Shown here piece by piece: positions 1-7,255 of a DNA stretch of 64,000 nucleotides. The DNA is from G963662985 sp963662985 (GTDB taxonomy: Bacteria > Chloroflexota > Anaerolineae > Anaerolineales > UBA11579): the NCBI GenBank assembly GCA_963662985.1, contig OY760067.1:496001-560000 (forward strand). The letters are read 5' to 3'. The translations under genes and the position numbers were made by a program. How positions within the stretch are numbered: position 1 is the first letter of the stretch; every line of letters starts with the position of its first letter. The notes below the pieces were generated by a model, which searched no databases, was not told the origin of the DNA, and worked only from the letters and a program-made list of their open reading frames with translations.

Positions 1-409
1 ACCGCATGATGCCACACATCCGCGTCTTTCAACATCTCTTCAAAAGCCCCATGTACCGCGTATTTATCACTATGATGCGCAATCGCTTCGCAGATTACAT
101 CATCTCTGTTTCATTCACAATCCCTAACTCGCTCAATAGCTCTCGAGCCAGCACCGCCCCATGCTTAGCATGGTCCACATGATCTCCCGTAACATACGTA
201 TGCAAATCATGTAGCATCCCCGCCATTGCCGCCAACTCCACATCTAATCCTCGCTTCAACGCCAACATCACACACGCATTAGAAACTCCAAACAAATGTC
301 CATACCCATATAAATAATACGCCGGAGTACACTTCTCGTGCAATAGTTCATCAATTTTTCTAGTCAACAAGTTCACTCGGTTCATAAATTCCTCCATCAT
401 CCCAATCAT
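1..409 (-). pseudogene. HD-domain phosphohydrolase-like gene, frameshifted and cut by the window edge
   Basis: The first 104 codons (409 down to 95) encode the start of an HD-superfamily metal-dependent phosphohydrolase. A histidine near residue 38 (GYGHLFGVSN) and the HD doublet in MLHDLHTY (residues 65-72) are the expected metal ligands. The frame stops at 95-97. The next frame, starting immediately at the same place, reads straight on with ICEAIAHHSDKYAVHGAF and then KDADVWHH to the window edge, which is the normal continuation of an HD domain. One missing base in the codon after Thr-99 would join the two. It is either a real one-base deletion or a sequence error. Substrate unknown; the family acts on nucleotides or phosphoesters in the cytoplasm. 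Confidence 0.75.
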
Positions 410-487
410 ACTGCCAAAACAAAGAAACTGCCATTTCTAGCAGTTTAAATGAATTCAAATCATCATCACTCAATATTTCTGCAATTC

Positions 488-1375
488 TCAATTCACTTTA
501 GCCAGCATTTTCCCATAAGGATGATGCTCATCTCGCACACTCACCACTCGCAGTTGGCCTTCTTCAATCATCTGCTCCAATCGTAGCGCAATCCAACCAT
601 CACTAATTCCCAATTCATATTTCCCCAACACCGTCCCAATCAAACGCCCCATCAAAAATTCCCCTTCAGGTATCTCTCGTTCAATAAACTGATCATAAAA
701 ATCAGTCTCCACTGACACCAATCTACCATTCACCACCGCCCGCAACGCCGCATTCTCCGCTTGCAATTTTCTCCACAAATCACTTTCCACAATTTTTTCC
801 GCCCTGCTAACTTTTTGCATCAAAGGCAAAAATCGATAAAACTGCCCCGGTCGCATTTCTCCCCAACTTGAAGTCCTTTCAATCTCGCCTTCATCGTTTT
901 CCCAAACCGCTGGCAAATCCACCACCCAAAGATCACACACCACCTCTCGCAAAACATCACACACAAATGCAAATCCGCAAGCAGCAAAAGCCGTCTTGCT
1001 CCGCCAAATGCGAATCCCCTCCCCCTGTTTAGCACTTTCCACCATCCGGCGCACATCCTCTCCTTGCATCTCAAAAAACGAATTTACCTCATCTGCCTCA
1101 AATTCAACGCTTGCCAACATCCGCACAAATTCCGCCTTCCGCCCCTCACTATCCACCGCCCCCGCAATGTCTCCCACATCCAAATTAAACCCAATCGCCA
1201 CCACCTCATCGGATCGTCCACCGATGGCTTTTCCAGCAAACATCTTCTCCAACATCTCCGCCGATGGTTTTTCACCAAAATAAGCGGTTGGTCCCGCTTT
1301 CATCTGCTCCGCATCATAGCGTTTTGCCATCCGCATCGATCCCTTGGCACTGTCACTAAACACCACTTCTAACAT
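488..1375 (-). CDS. DUF1835/DUF3658-like protein
   Basis: The open frame extends upstream to 1462, but the ATG at 1373-1375 is preceded by GACGAGGAAGTT and gives an N-terminus MLEVVFSDSAKGSM that matches the DUF1835 opening (a short beta strand followed by a G/S-D-S-x-x-G-S motif). The middle contains a region rich in Trp and acidic residues. The C-terminus ends in a winged-helix-like segment with HHPYGKML, as in the DUF3658 tail that usually follows DUF1835. About 295 residues, close to the usual length of that two-domain family. No catalytic residues are known for the family, and it is predicted cytoplasmic because there is no signal peptide or membrane segment. Assignment is from motif recollection only; function unknown. 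Confidence 0.6.
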   Translation of the reverse strand: MLEVVFSDSAKGSMRMAKRYDAEQMKAGPTAYFGEKPSAEMLEKMFAGKAIGGRSDEVVAIGFNLDVGDIAGAVDSEGRKAEFVRMLASVEFEADEVNSFFEMQGEDVRRMVESAKQGEGIRIWRSKTAFAACGFAFVCDVLREVVCDLWVVDLPAVWENDEGEIERTSSWGEMRPGQFYRFLPLMQKVSRAEKIVESDLWRKLQAENAALRAVVNGRLVSVETDFYDQFIEREIPEGEFLMGRLIGTVLGKYELGISDGWIALRLEQMIEEGQLRVVSVRDEHHPYGKMLAKVN

Positions 1376-1493
1376 AACTTCCTCGTCTTCTTTTGAATTA
1401 TGGTTTCTTTCCCTTACCTTAATTTTACAAGACCCTCTTCCAAATCTCAATGAGTTCCTCAAGTGCCAACCCTCCTTTACCTTATTTCCATAA

Positions 1494-1511
1494 TGTAAAG
1501 AACTCTTGACA
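1494..1511. promoter_or_regulatory. operator copy 1 (imperfect 18-bp palindrome)
   Basis: TGTAAAGAACTCTTGACA is an imperfect inverted repeat that overlaps the -35 box of the promoter for the small membrane protein/HTH pair. A second copy lies 45 bp downstream (1539-1556). Both copies share the flanking bases ATGTAAA...TTGACATTTA, so the matched unit is about 25 bp long. Placement over -35 and again between -10 and the ribosome binding site is that expected for a repressor, probably the HTH protein encoded in the same operon. Confidence 0.6.
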
Positions 1512-1533
1512 TTTAAGAAAACAATGCTATACT
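1506..1533 (+). promoter_or_regulatory. sigma-70-type promoter of the membrane protein/HTH operon
   Basis: A consensus -35 TTGACA (1506-1511) and a -10 TATACT (1528-1533) are separated by 16 bp. The -35 box lies inside operator copy 1. Confidence 0.75.
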
Positions 1534-1538
1534 AATGA

Positions 1539-1556
1539 TGTAAAACATATTTGACA
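1539..1556. promoter_or_regulatory. operator copy 2 (imperfect 18-bp palindrome)
   Basis: TGTAAAACATATTTGACA repeats the arms TGTAAA and TTGACA of operator copy 1 with the same internal spacing. It falls between the -10 box and the ribosome binding site, where a bound protein would block transcription initiation or early elongation. Confidence 0.6.
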
Positions 1557-1571
1557 TTTAGGAGTAAAAAA

Positions 1572-1835
1572 ATGAAAACTTTCTTCAACAAACTAGGCTT
1601 CCACAGATCAGACGAACTAGAATCTGCCATCGCACTGCAAGCAGCCAAATGGGCTTGGTTCTATTCCACCGCCTTCCTCTTTCTTTGGTGCACTATCATC
1701 CAAATCAAAACAGGAGACTATCCAGCAATCCCCTTCATCCTCTTAACCAGTCAAAATATAGTCTTCTTTGCCAGCCACCTCATCTACCGCAAAAAATTTG
1801 GTCTTGAAGACTCCCTCACTAGCGATGAAAAATAA
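1572..1835 (+). CDS. small two-helix membrane protein co-transcribed with an HTH regulator
   Basis: The ATG at 1572 follows TTAGGAG at a good distance and is preferred to an upstream in-frame start. The 87-residue product has a charged N-terminus, then two hydrophobic segments (roughly residues 30-47 and 52-72) joined by a short loop with GDYPAIP, and a basic-then-acidic cytoplasmic tail. It resembles small membrane proteins often found immediately before a minimal Cro/CI-type regulator in Firmicutes and Chloroflexota. The last 11 bases overlap the start of the regulator gene in another frame (1825-1835), so translation is likely coupled. A sensing or signalling role for the membrane protein is inferred from this arrangement only. 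Confidence 0.7.
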   Translation: MKTFFNKLGFHRSDELESAIALQAAKWAWFYSTAFLFLWCTIIQIKTGDYPAIPFILLTSQNIVFFASHLIYRKKFGLEDSLTSDEK

Positions 1836-2025
1836 TATCTATCAATTACGCAAACAAATGGGGCTACGCCAGCAAGATCTTGCCGATCAACTCAATGTCT
1901 CTCGCCAAACCATCAACGCCATCGAGAACAACAAATATAATCCTTCCCTAGAGCTTGCCATGAAACTTGCCCAATATCTGCAAACACCTGTCGAATCCAT
2001 TTTCGAGCTTCCCGCAGACGCATAG
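1825..2025 (+). CDS. minimal Cro/CI-family HTH regulator
   Basis: A 66-residue protein that is almost only an XRE helix-turn-helix: LRKQMGLRQQDLADQLNVS followed by RQTINAIENNKYNPS, then a short C-terminal helix ending FELPADA. This size and sequence type matches the YozG/YgzD class of stand-alone XRE regulators. Its ATG lies inside the end of the membrane protein gene. Two copies of an 18-bp palindrome cover the operon promoter, so autoregulation is the most economical model, but binding has not been shown. Confidence 0.9.
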   Translation: MKNNIYQLRKQMGLRQQDLADQLNVSRQTINAIENNKYNPSLELAMKLAQYLQTPVESIFELPADA

Positions 2026-2053
2026 TTTCTCCCGTTGCCCCTCCTCATCCAAT

Positions 2054-2083
2054 AAAAAAGGCTAGGAAAATTCATTCCTAGCC
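2054..2083 (-). terminator. hairpin terminator reading on the minus strand
   Basis: GGCTAGGAA (2060-2068) pairs with TTCCTAGCC (2075-2083). A run of six A at 2054-2059 gives a U-run for transcripts of the minus strand. It sits just downstream of a minus-strand gene remnant and may also slow transcripts leaving the HTH gene. Confidence 0.7.
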
Positions 2084-2107
2084 CTTTAGCTTCACACATT
2101 TTAGTAC

Positions 2108-2200
2108 TTAATCAGCCTCGTTCAAAAATTCGATAATCATCGTATTTGCTTCTTCAGCATTCCTGTACATAATTGGAGTATCATTCCAAAAAAGAAAAAA
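2108..2200 (-). pseudogene. C-terminal remnant, possibly of an alpha/beta-hydrolase
   Basis: Read on the minus strand, the bases just upstream of a TAA at 2108-2110 encode FWNDTPIMYRNAEEAN followed by TMIIEFLNEAD. This resembles the last helix of an alpha/beta-hydrolase, in which a short N/D-x-P segment is followed by an amphipathic helix ending in EFL. The frame is closed by a TAG a few codons upstream and there is no start. A minus-strand terminator follows it, as if a gene once ended here. Very short, so the family assignment is weak. Confidence 0.3.
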
Positions 2201-2368
2201 CTATGTCTCTAAAATAAAAATTCAAACATTAACTGAAGTGCTACGGCTGTCTCAGAAACGCAAAAACATGAGCAACAGTTATAAAATATTACCAAAAGAT
2301 AAATCATAATCAATGGATACGCCTTCGATCTCATGTTATCCTATGGGCAAGAAACGGAGGATTTTATC

Positions 2369-3406
2369 ATGGAAATTGGCACAATTATTCGCAAAAATCG
2401 TTTGAAAAAGAACTTAACCCAAGAAGAAGTCGCAAACCGCTTGGGGGTCACCGCTCCCGCAGTAAACAAGTGGGAAAAAGGCAACTCCATGCCAGATATC
2501 ACATTGCTCTCCCCCATTGCCCGCCTATTGGACATCACCCTCGAAACACTCCTATCACACACAGATTCACTCTCAGATGAAAAAGCAAATCGAATCATTC
2601 TCACCATGCATGAAAAGCTTAAAACGGAACCGTTTGAAACAGTCTTCACATGGGCAAAAGACCAGCTTCAAACCTATCCCAACAGCGATTTTCTCATCCT
2701 AAACATCGCAAGTTTATTGCACAGCCACCTTCAAATGCAAGAAGTAGAAGAGAAAGAAGAGAACGAATATACGTCTTATTTTATCAACTGCTATCAGCGT
2801 GTGTTAGAGAGTGAAAATCAAAGCCACAAAACCGCTGCCGCAAATGCACTCTATAACCATCATATGAACTGCCAACAATTTGACAAAGCAGAAGAATATC
2901 TCAATTACTTCTCCGCAGAAAATCCCGAGCGCAAACGAAAACAAGCCGCCATTTATCGTGAGACAGGTCGCAAAGAGGAAGCACTCCGAATGTACCAAGA
3001 ACTGCTCTATTCAGGCTACCAAAACATCCAATTAACCTTTCATGGCATCTATTATTTAAGTATGAAAGAGCAAGAGTTTGACAAAGCACATCAAATCGCA
3101 GAAAAACTAAATCAATTAGCCCAACTTTTTGAGATGGGAACATGCCACGAAGTCTCTCCCAAACTTGAATTAGCCATAGTAGAAAAAGATGCTGACAGAT
3201 TTTTTGAAATTATGCAGCAATTGCTTGGCAACATCGAGAGCATCTTCGCCTTCACCAACTCCCCGCTCTATTCACATATGAACTTAAAACAGCCAAGCAC
3301 GGACTATATTGAAGAAATTCGTCAAACCTTGCTCGCAGGGCTAGAAAAAGAAGAGTGTGCCTTTGTGCACCAAGATCCCCGCTTTGACGCTTTATTTAAC
3401 AAATAG
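2369..3406 (+). CDS. XRE-family regulator with C-terminal TPR-like helical repeats
   Basis: The ATG at 2369 follows CGGAGG and is preferred to an upstream in-frame ATG at 2333. Residues 1-60 are an XRE helix-turn-helix (KNRLKKNLTQEEVANRLGV, then TAPAVNKWEKGNSMPD). The remaining roughly 280 residues are alpha-helical with paired helices recalling tetratricopeptide repeats, for example QQFDKAEEYLNYFS, GRKEEALRMYQELL and EQEFDKAHQIAEKL. Regulators of this build in Gram-positive bacteria can bind peptides or partner proteins through the helical part, but no ligand can be named here. It is a single-gene unit closed by a strong terminator. Confidence 0.85.
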   Translation: MEIGTIIRKNRLKKNLTQEEVANRLGVTAPAVNKWEKGNSMPDITLLSPIARLLDITLETLLSHTDSLSDEKANRIILTMHEKLKTEPFETVFTWAKDQLQTYPNSDFLILNIASLLHSHLQMQEVEEKEENEYTSYFINCYQRVLESENQSHKTAAANALYNHHMNCQQFDKAEEYLNYFSAENPERKRKQAAIYRETGRKEEALRMYQELLYSGYQNIQLTFHGIYYLSMKEQEFDKAHQIAEKLNQLAQLFEMGTCHEVSPKLELAIVEKDADRFFEIMQQLLGNIESIFAFTNSPLYSHMNLKQPSTDYIEEIRQTLLAGLEKEECAFVHQDPRFDALFNK

Positions 3407-3411
3407 CAATC

Positions 3412-3454
3412 AAAAAGCGGCCGTGTCCCATAAGTGCGATACAGCCGCTTTTTT
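3412..3454 (+). terminator. terminator of the XRE-TPR gene
   Basis: AAAAAGCGGC (3412-3421) pairs with GCCGCTTTTT (3444-3453); an inner GTGTC/GATAC pairing extends the stem. A T-run follows directly. Confidence 0.85.
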
Positions 3455-3549
3455 ATTTACGCAGTCTTTTTCTTTTATTGTGGGGGTCTCAATCTCAGTA
3501 GAACCATCGCAATCTGCGGTTAGGCAAACAATCTACCATTAAATAAAAA

Positions 3550-3572
3550 AATCCGAATTTTGTTCGGATTTT
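3550..3572 (-). terminator. terminator of the tRNA-Leu transcript
   Basis: ATCCGAA (3551-3557) pairs with TTCGGAT (3563-3569). On the minus strand the hairpin is followed by a U-run, just after the 3' end of the tRNA. Confidence 0.8.
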
Positions 3573-3579
3573 CTCTAGG

Positions 3580-3661
3580 TGCGCTGGGCGGGAATCGAAC
3601 CCGCACGCATTGCTGCACATGGCCCTCAACCATGCCTGTCTACCAGTTCCAGCACCAGCGC
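3580..3661 (-). tRNA. tRNA-Leu (anticodon GAG)
   Basis: On the minus strand the acceptor arm GCGCTGG pairs with CCAGCGC, with discriminator A at 3580. The anticodon stem CATGG/CCATG encloses the loop TTGAGGG, giving anticodon GAG for CUC codons. The T arm is GCGGG-TTCGATT-CCCGC. An extended variable arm (around TGCAGCAATGC) marks it as class II, as expected for leucine. The terminal CCA is not fully encoded. It has its own promoter and terminator. Confidence 0.95.
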
Positions 3662-3764
3662 ATCTTTCAAATAAGTTTCCAGTTATACTAAACGAACACG
3701 TTCATTTACGTCTACTTAGACACTTATTTATTTGGTAAAATACATTTACCCGAGGGCAAAAAGT

Positions 3765-3792
3765 ATTATAACGTAGCCCCTCAATCTGTCAA
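3765..3792 (-). promoter_or_regulatory. consensus sigma-70 promoter for tRNA-Leu
   Basis: Read on the minus strand, TTGACA (3792-3787) and TATAAT (3770-3765), both perfect, are separated by 16 bp. It points toward the tRNA about 100 bp away. Confidence 0.85.
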
Positions 3793-3831
3793 GAAATTGA
3801 CCTAACAAATTACACCTTAGGAGATTATAAC

Positions 3832-4881
3832 ATGCGTATTGTATTAGATGCCATGGGCAGTGACAACCACCCTCTTCCCGAAGTATTAGCTGCTGTCAAA
3901 GCCGCACAAGATTTTGATATAGAAGTAATCCTTGTCGGAAACGAAGAGGTTGTCCAACCTCTCCTTGAAAAACATAACCCCAACCATGCCAATGTCACTT
4001 TCGTGCATGCCCCCGACACTTTCAAAATGACAGACAAGATCACCGCCGGCAAACTTCGCCGTTTGCAAACTTCCATGTCCGTTGGCATGACCCTCGTCAA
4101 AGAAGGCCAAGCAGATGCCTTCGTCAGCGCTGGCAACACCGGTGGTGTTATGGCCAATGCCCTCGCTCAATTTCGCCGCATCAAAGGTGTCAAACGTCCC
4201 GGCCTCAGCGCCATCGTCCCCACCAAAGACGGCACAGTCACCGTCATGGATATTGGTGCCAACACTGAAGTCACCCCTGTCATGCTCGCCCAATTTGCCA
4301 CTATGGCGTCCCTCTATACAGAAAAAGCCCTAGGCAAAGCCAACCCTCGTGTTAGTTTCCTTGCCAATGGAGAAGAAGATGTCAAAGGCAATGCCCTCAT
4401 TAAAGAATCTTTCCCCCTCTTCAAACAAATTGGTCTCAATTTCATCGGCAATGCCGAACCCAAAGAAATCTATCTCAAAAATAAAACCGATGTAGTCATC
4501 ACAGATGGCTTCACCGGCAACATTTTTATCAAAACCAGTGAAGCAATCGCCAAACTCCTCACTGATATGATAAAAGAAGGGGTAAAAAGCAACATCATCA
4601 CCACCCTAGGCGGTCTTTTGCTCATGCCTGTCCTCAACAAACTCAAAAAGAAGCTCAATCCCGGAGAAATTGGTGCAGCTCCCCTCCTCGGTGTAGATGG
4701 CCTCACTTTTGTCGCTCACGGTTCTTCAGACGATTTTGCGCTCTATAACTCCATCCTCCGAGCCAAAGAAGCAGTCGATGCGGATTTGCTTAATGCCCTC
4801 CGTTCACAAATTACTCAAGAATTAGAAATTATCAAAGAATTAATCCAAGAAGAAGCCCAAGAAGGAGAAGCAGATGCGTAA
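3832..4881 (+). CDS. plsX: phosphate acyltransferase PlsX
   Basis: PlsX makes acyl-phosphate from acyl-ACP for PlsY, feeding membrane phospholipid synthesis at the inner face of the membrane. The 349-residue length is normal. The N-terminus MRIVLDAMGSDNHP is the family signature. It is followed by a glycine-rich SAGNTGGVMANAL segment (about residues 101-113), DIGANTEVTP, a TDGFTGN motif and GAAPLLGVDG near the C-terminus. CTTAGGAG precedes the ATG. It overlaps the next gene by 8 bp (start within ATGCGTAA), so the two are translationally coupled. The usual fabD/acpP neighbours are absent. The C-terminal tail is unusually acidic (about 15 residues rich in Glu). Confidence 0.95.
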   Translation: MRIVLDAMGSDNHPLPEVLAAVKAAQDFDIEVILVGNEEVVQPLLEKHNPNHANVTFVHAPDTFKMTDKITAGKLRRLQTSMSVGMTLVKEGQADAFVSAGNTGGVMANALAQFRRIKGVKRPGLSAIVPTKDGTVTVMDIGANTEVTPVMLAQFATMASLYTEKALGKANPRVSFLANGEEDVKGNALIKESFPLFKQIGLNFIGNAEPKEIYLKNKTDVVITDGFTGNIFIKTSEAIAKLLTDMIKEGVKSNIITTLGGLLLMPVLNKLKKKLNPGEIGAAPLLGVDGLTFVAHGSSDDFALYNSILRAKEAVDADLLNALRSQITQELEIIKELIQEEAQEGEADA

Positions 4882-5620
4882 AATCACAGATTTCCAAACC
4901 ATTAATAAAAAAGCAAAATTATCAAATTGGTTCTCAGCCATTGGCATCATCCTTCTCATCGGTTCGCTGTTTATTGGATACGATGGCATTCGTATGTATC
5001 TTTCTTTAGCCACCACCATTCTTGCTTTTATCGTTGTCATGGTCGGCACCAACCTTGCCAAAAAATTCACCGGTCGTCCACGTCCAGATGAGCTCATCAA
5101 CAAAGCCCTCAAAGGTCTTTCCAATGAGTACACCCTCTACAATCACATCACCCCAGTCGATCATCTCCTTGTCGGTCCCAAAGGGCTCTGGGTTTTCAAC
5201 ACCAAACGATCTCGTGGCACGTTTTTCTATGATCAAAAACGAAAAACTTATAAACATGTGGGTGGCGGCATCTTAGTCCAATACCTCAAGATCTTTAACT
5301 TAGAAGGCATTGGCAATCCCGTCAAAGATTTTCAAAAAGACACCAAAAAAATCAAATCCTTGCTTGCTGACAAACTTGGGAAAACAACAGACTTCCCCAT
5401 TCACCACGTCACCATCGTCGTAGACGAACTTTCCACCGTAGAATGTGAAAACGCGCCTGTCCCCACCATTCATGTCAAAGCCTTAAGAGACTATATGACC
5501 AATGATATCCAAAACGAAGAGGCCACCCTCTCCGAACAACAAATTGAACAAATCAAAGCACTTTTTGCAGACCAAGCTGAAAAAGCCAAAGCCTATGCAA
5601 AAGAACATGACGAAAAATAG
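4874..5620 (+). CDS. membrane-anchored NERD-domain protein
   Basis: A 248-residue protein with two N-terminal hydrophobic segments (about residues 19-36 and 41-60) followed by a NERD domain. NERD features are NHITPVDHLLVGPKGLWV and FNTKRSRGTFFYD, where a conserved acidic/K-box pattern of the restriction-endonuclease-like fold is expected, and a later IHHVTIVVDE strand. NERD proteins are predicted nucleases or DNA-processing factors, but many lack demonstrated activity. The start codon overlaps the plsX stop region by 8 bp. Whether it works with PlsX or is simply co-expressed is unknown. The C-terminus is an amphipathic Lys/Glu-rich helix. Confidence 0.8.
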   Translation: MRKITDFQTINKKAKLSNWFSAIGIILLIGSLFIGYDGIRMYLSLATTILAFIVVMVGTNLAKKFTGRPRPDELINKALKGLSNEYTLYNHITPVDHLLVGPKGLWVFNTKRSRGTFFYDQKRKTYKHVGGGILVQYLKIFNLEGIGNPVKDFQKDTKKIKSLLADKLGKTTDFPIHHVTIVVDELSTVECENAPVPTIHVKALRDYMTNDIQNEEATLSEQQIEQIKALFADQAEKAKAYAKEHDEK

Positions 5621-5647
5621 AAAGATAAAATAATTTACTAAAAATAA

Positions 5648-5674
5648 ACACCGCTTTATGGCGGTGTTTTATTT
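5648..5674 (+). terminator. terminator of the plsX-NERD operon
   Basis: ACACCGC (5648-5654) pairs with GCGGTGT (5661-5667) around a six-base loop, followed by TTTATTTT. Confidence 0.85.
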
Positions 5675-5858
5675 TAATAAACTAAAAAAATTTCTAATAG
5701 ATAATTAAAAATCTACAATAAAATACAAGAATTTTTAGACCGTTATTGTTCAATTGATTTACTTCCTTAATGAAGAGAAAGCATCTTTACAAACTCTTTA
5801 ATGATACAATATTGATATTATTAGTCATATTTATCAATGTCCTGAAATGGAGTAGTAA

Positions 5859-6455
5859 ATGACAAAAAAGAACATCATCCTTGGAATTTTGATTGTTTTC
5901 ATTTTTTCATCAATTAAAGAAACAAATGTTTTTGCTGTAGATAATTATGCTTTTGCTAGATCGTATTGTGAAACAGGTTGGAATGGCACATTCATTGTCA
6001 CAGGAGAAACTACGGGAACTTGTAATAATTTTACAAATTCAAGTTGTGAAGACGGTTATTCACGTACAGATTATAGTAACATTTCCTCAGAACGATTCAC
6101 ATATGATGATACCAAAATAATCTGTGGATATGTAGATTTATCGCCACAAACTGTTAAAGAACAAAAGGTTTGTAAATTCATCGAAGTGCAAGACAGCGTC
6201 CTCGGGCAAACCATCATCGCCACAGGGAGAGGAATCCCCACAACTTTAAGACTAATCAAAAATAATGTTATTTACAAACTCCCTGTTCTTGAAAACACGG
6301 TCCAACAATTTGATAATGGTACCTTTATTGCCGAATTTGCCACCATAGACAATATCACCAGCCAAACATTAATTCCTACTGGTACATTTGCCGCAGATTG
6401 TTTTGGTCCCGATGGACCATCTGGACAGCAACATAAGATAAACATCACCCGCTAA
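5859..6455 (+). CDS. secreted cysteine-containing protein of unknown function
   Basis: A 198-residue protein starting at an ATG that follows TGGAGTAG. It has an N-terminal signal peptide (charged MTKKN, hydrophobic core to about residue 20) with a likely cleavage after NVFA. The mature part has six cysteines (in SYCETG, TGTCNN, SSCEDG, IICGY, KVCKF and ADCFG), compatible with three disulfides formed outside the cell. No family was recognised. The sequence is AT-rich in its first half and C-rich in its second half, starting near CGAAGTGCAAGACAGCG, which might reflect a composite origin. It is a single gene with its own intergenic spacers. Confidence 0.6.
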   Translation: MTKKNIILGILIVFIFSSIKETNVFAVDNYAFARSYCETGWNGTFIVTGETTGTCNNFTNSSCEDGYSRTDYSNISSERFTYDDTKIICGYVDLSPQTVKEQKVCKFIEVQDSVLGQTIIATGRGIPTTLRLIKNNVIYKLPVLENTVQQFDNGTFIAEFATIDNITSQTLIPTGTFAADCFGPDGPSGQQHKINITR

Positions 6456-6507
6456 TCTAAAACAAAACAATTTTTATTGTTCAAACATAAGTGCAAAAAT
6501 CTCTAGT

Positions 6508-6537
6508 AAAAAAAAACACCGCTTTATTGCGATGTTT
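6508..6537 (-). terminator. terminator between convergent genes
   Basis: AAACACCGC (6514-6522) pairs with GCGATGTTT (6529-6537) with one mismatch on the plus strand. On the minus strand the mismatch becomes a G-U pair and the stem is followed by a run of nine U. It therefore fits best as the terminator of the flavodoxin gene, and may serve both directions. Confidence 0.7.
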
Positions 6538-6560
6538 TGTTTTACCAGACAAATTTCAGA

Positions 6561-7091
6561 TTATTCAAGCCCTGCCAAATATGCAACCAAAGGAGTAATA
6601 TATTTTTGATCTGTATGATCTGTCGGATTAGCCTTTGCATCCATAATCCCACGTTCATCTTCATTCAATTCTGATGGGTCTTTCTTGCTAGCCGCATTCA
6701 CCATCATATTCAACATAAAACGATGCAATGGCTTCATTTTCTCAAAATTCATTCCACTTTGCCCATAAAACAATGGCAGTTTGCTTAAATTCTCAGTTAA
6801 ATTGGTCTCTCGTACGCGAGTCATCACCTCATCATTCATAGGCGCCGAACCATTTGCCCACACCACAAATTGTTTCTCAGGCATTTTTTGCACCCATTTT
6901 TTCAAAGTTCCAATCTTCGCCAAACGCCCCGCATAAATCCCTGCACCAAACACAATCACATCATATGCTTTCAAATCTTTGGCTTTTACCTCATCAAATG
7001 CCTTCACATCCATCTTTGTTGCTTCACCAATCCACTCAGCATATCTTTTTGTATAGCCAGAGGTCGATTGATACACCATAATTGTTTTCAT
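6561..7091 (-). CDS. flavodoxin-domain protein
   Basis: A 176-residue FMN-binding flavodoxin-like protein. The N-terminal MVYQSTSGYTKRYAEWI is the phosphate-binding loop of flavodoxins (T/S-x-x-G-x-T). VFGAGIYAGRLAKI and VVWANGSAP are the expected 50s and 90s loops around the flavin ring. The spacing of these motifs resembles the HemG/flavodoxin_5 branch, which also has a C-terminal helix pair as here. It probably acts as a cytoplasmic electron carrier or FMN-dependent oxidoreductase. It is a single gene, convergent with the secreted protein upstream and divergent from the sortase genes. Confidence 0.85.
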   Translation of the reverse strand: MKTIMVYQSTSGYTKRYAEWIGEATKMDVKAFDEVKAKDLKAYDVIVFGAGIYAGRLAKIGTLKKWVQKMPEKQFVVWANGSAPMNDEVMTRVRETNLTENLSKLPLFYGQSGMNFEKMKPLHRFMLNMMVNAASKKDPSELNEDERGIMDAKANPTDHTDQKYITPLVAYLAGLE

Positions 7092-7255
7092 TTTTTTATC
7101 CTTTTAATTTTTAATTATTTCCATTAAGTATTTACGGTTTTAATTGAAAAAAGTTATACAAATCAAATTATAAATTAGCTTGATTTATCCTTATTAAATG
7201 AAAACCATGTATAATAGACTGAAGATTAACAAAAAATAACCATAGGAAACGATTG

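Larger units (their letters stand above)
2026..2368. other. intergenic stretch between HTH gene and XRE-TPR gene
   Basis: About 340 bp without an intact gene. It holds a hairpin terminator (2060-2083) and, on the minus strand, a short gene remnant (2108 to about 2200). No convincing promoter pair was recognised for the downstream XRE-TPR gene. Confidence 0.6.
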
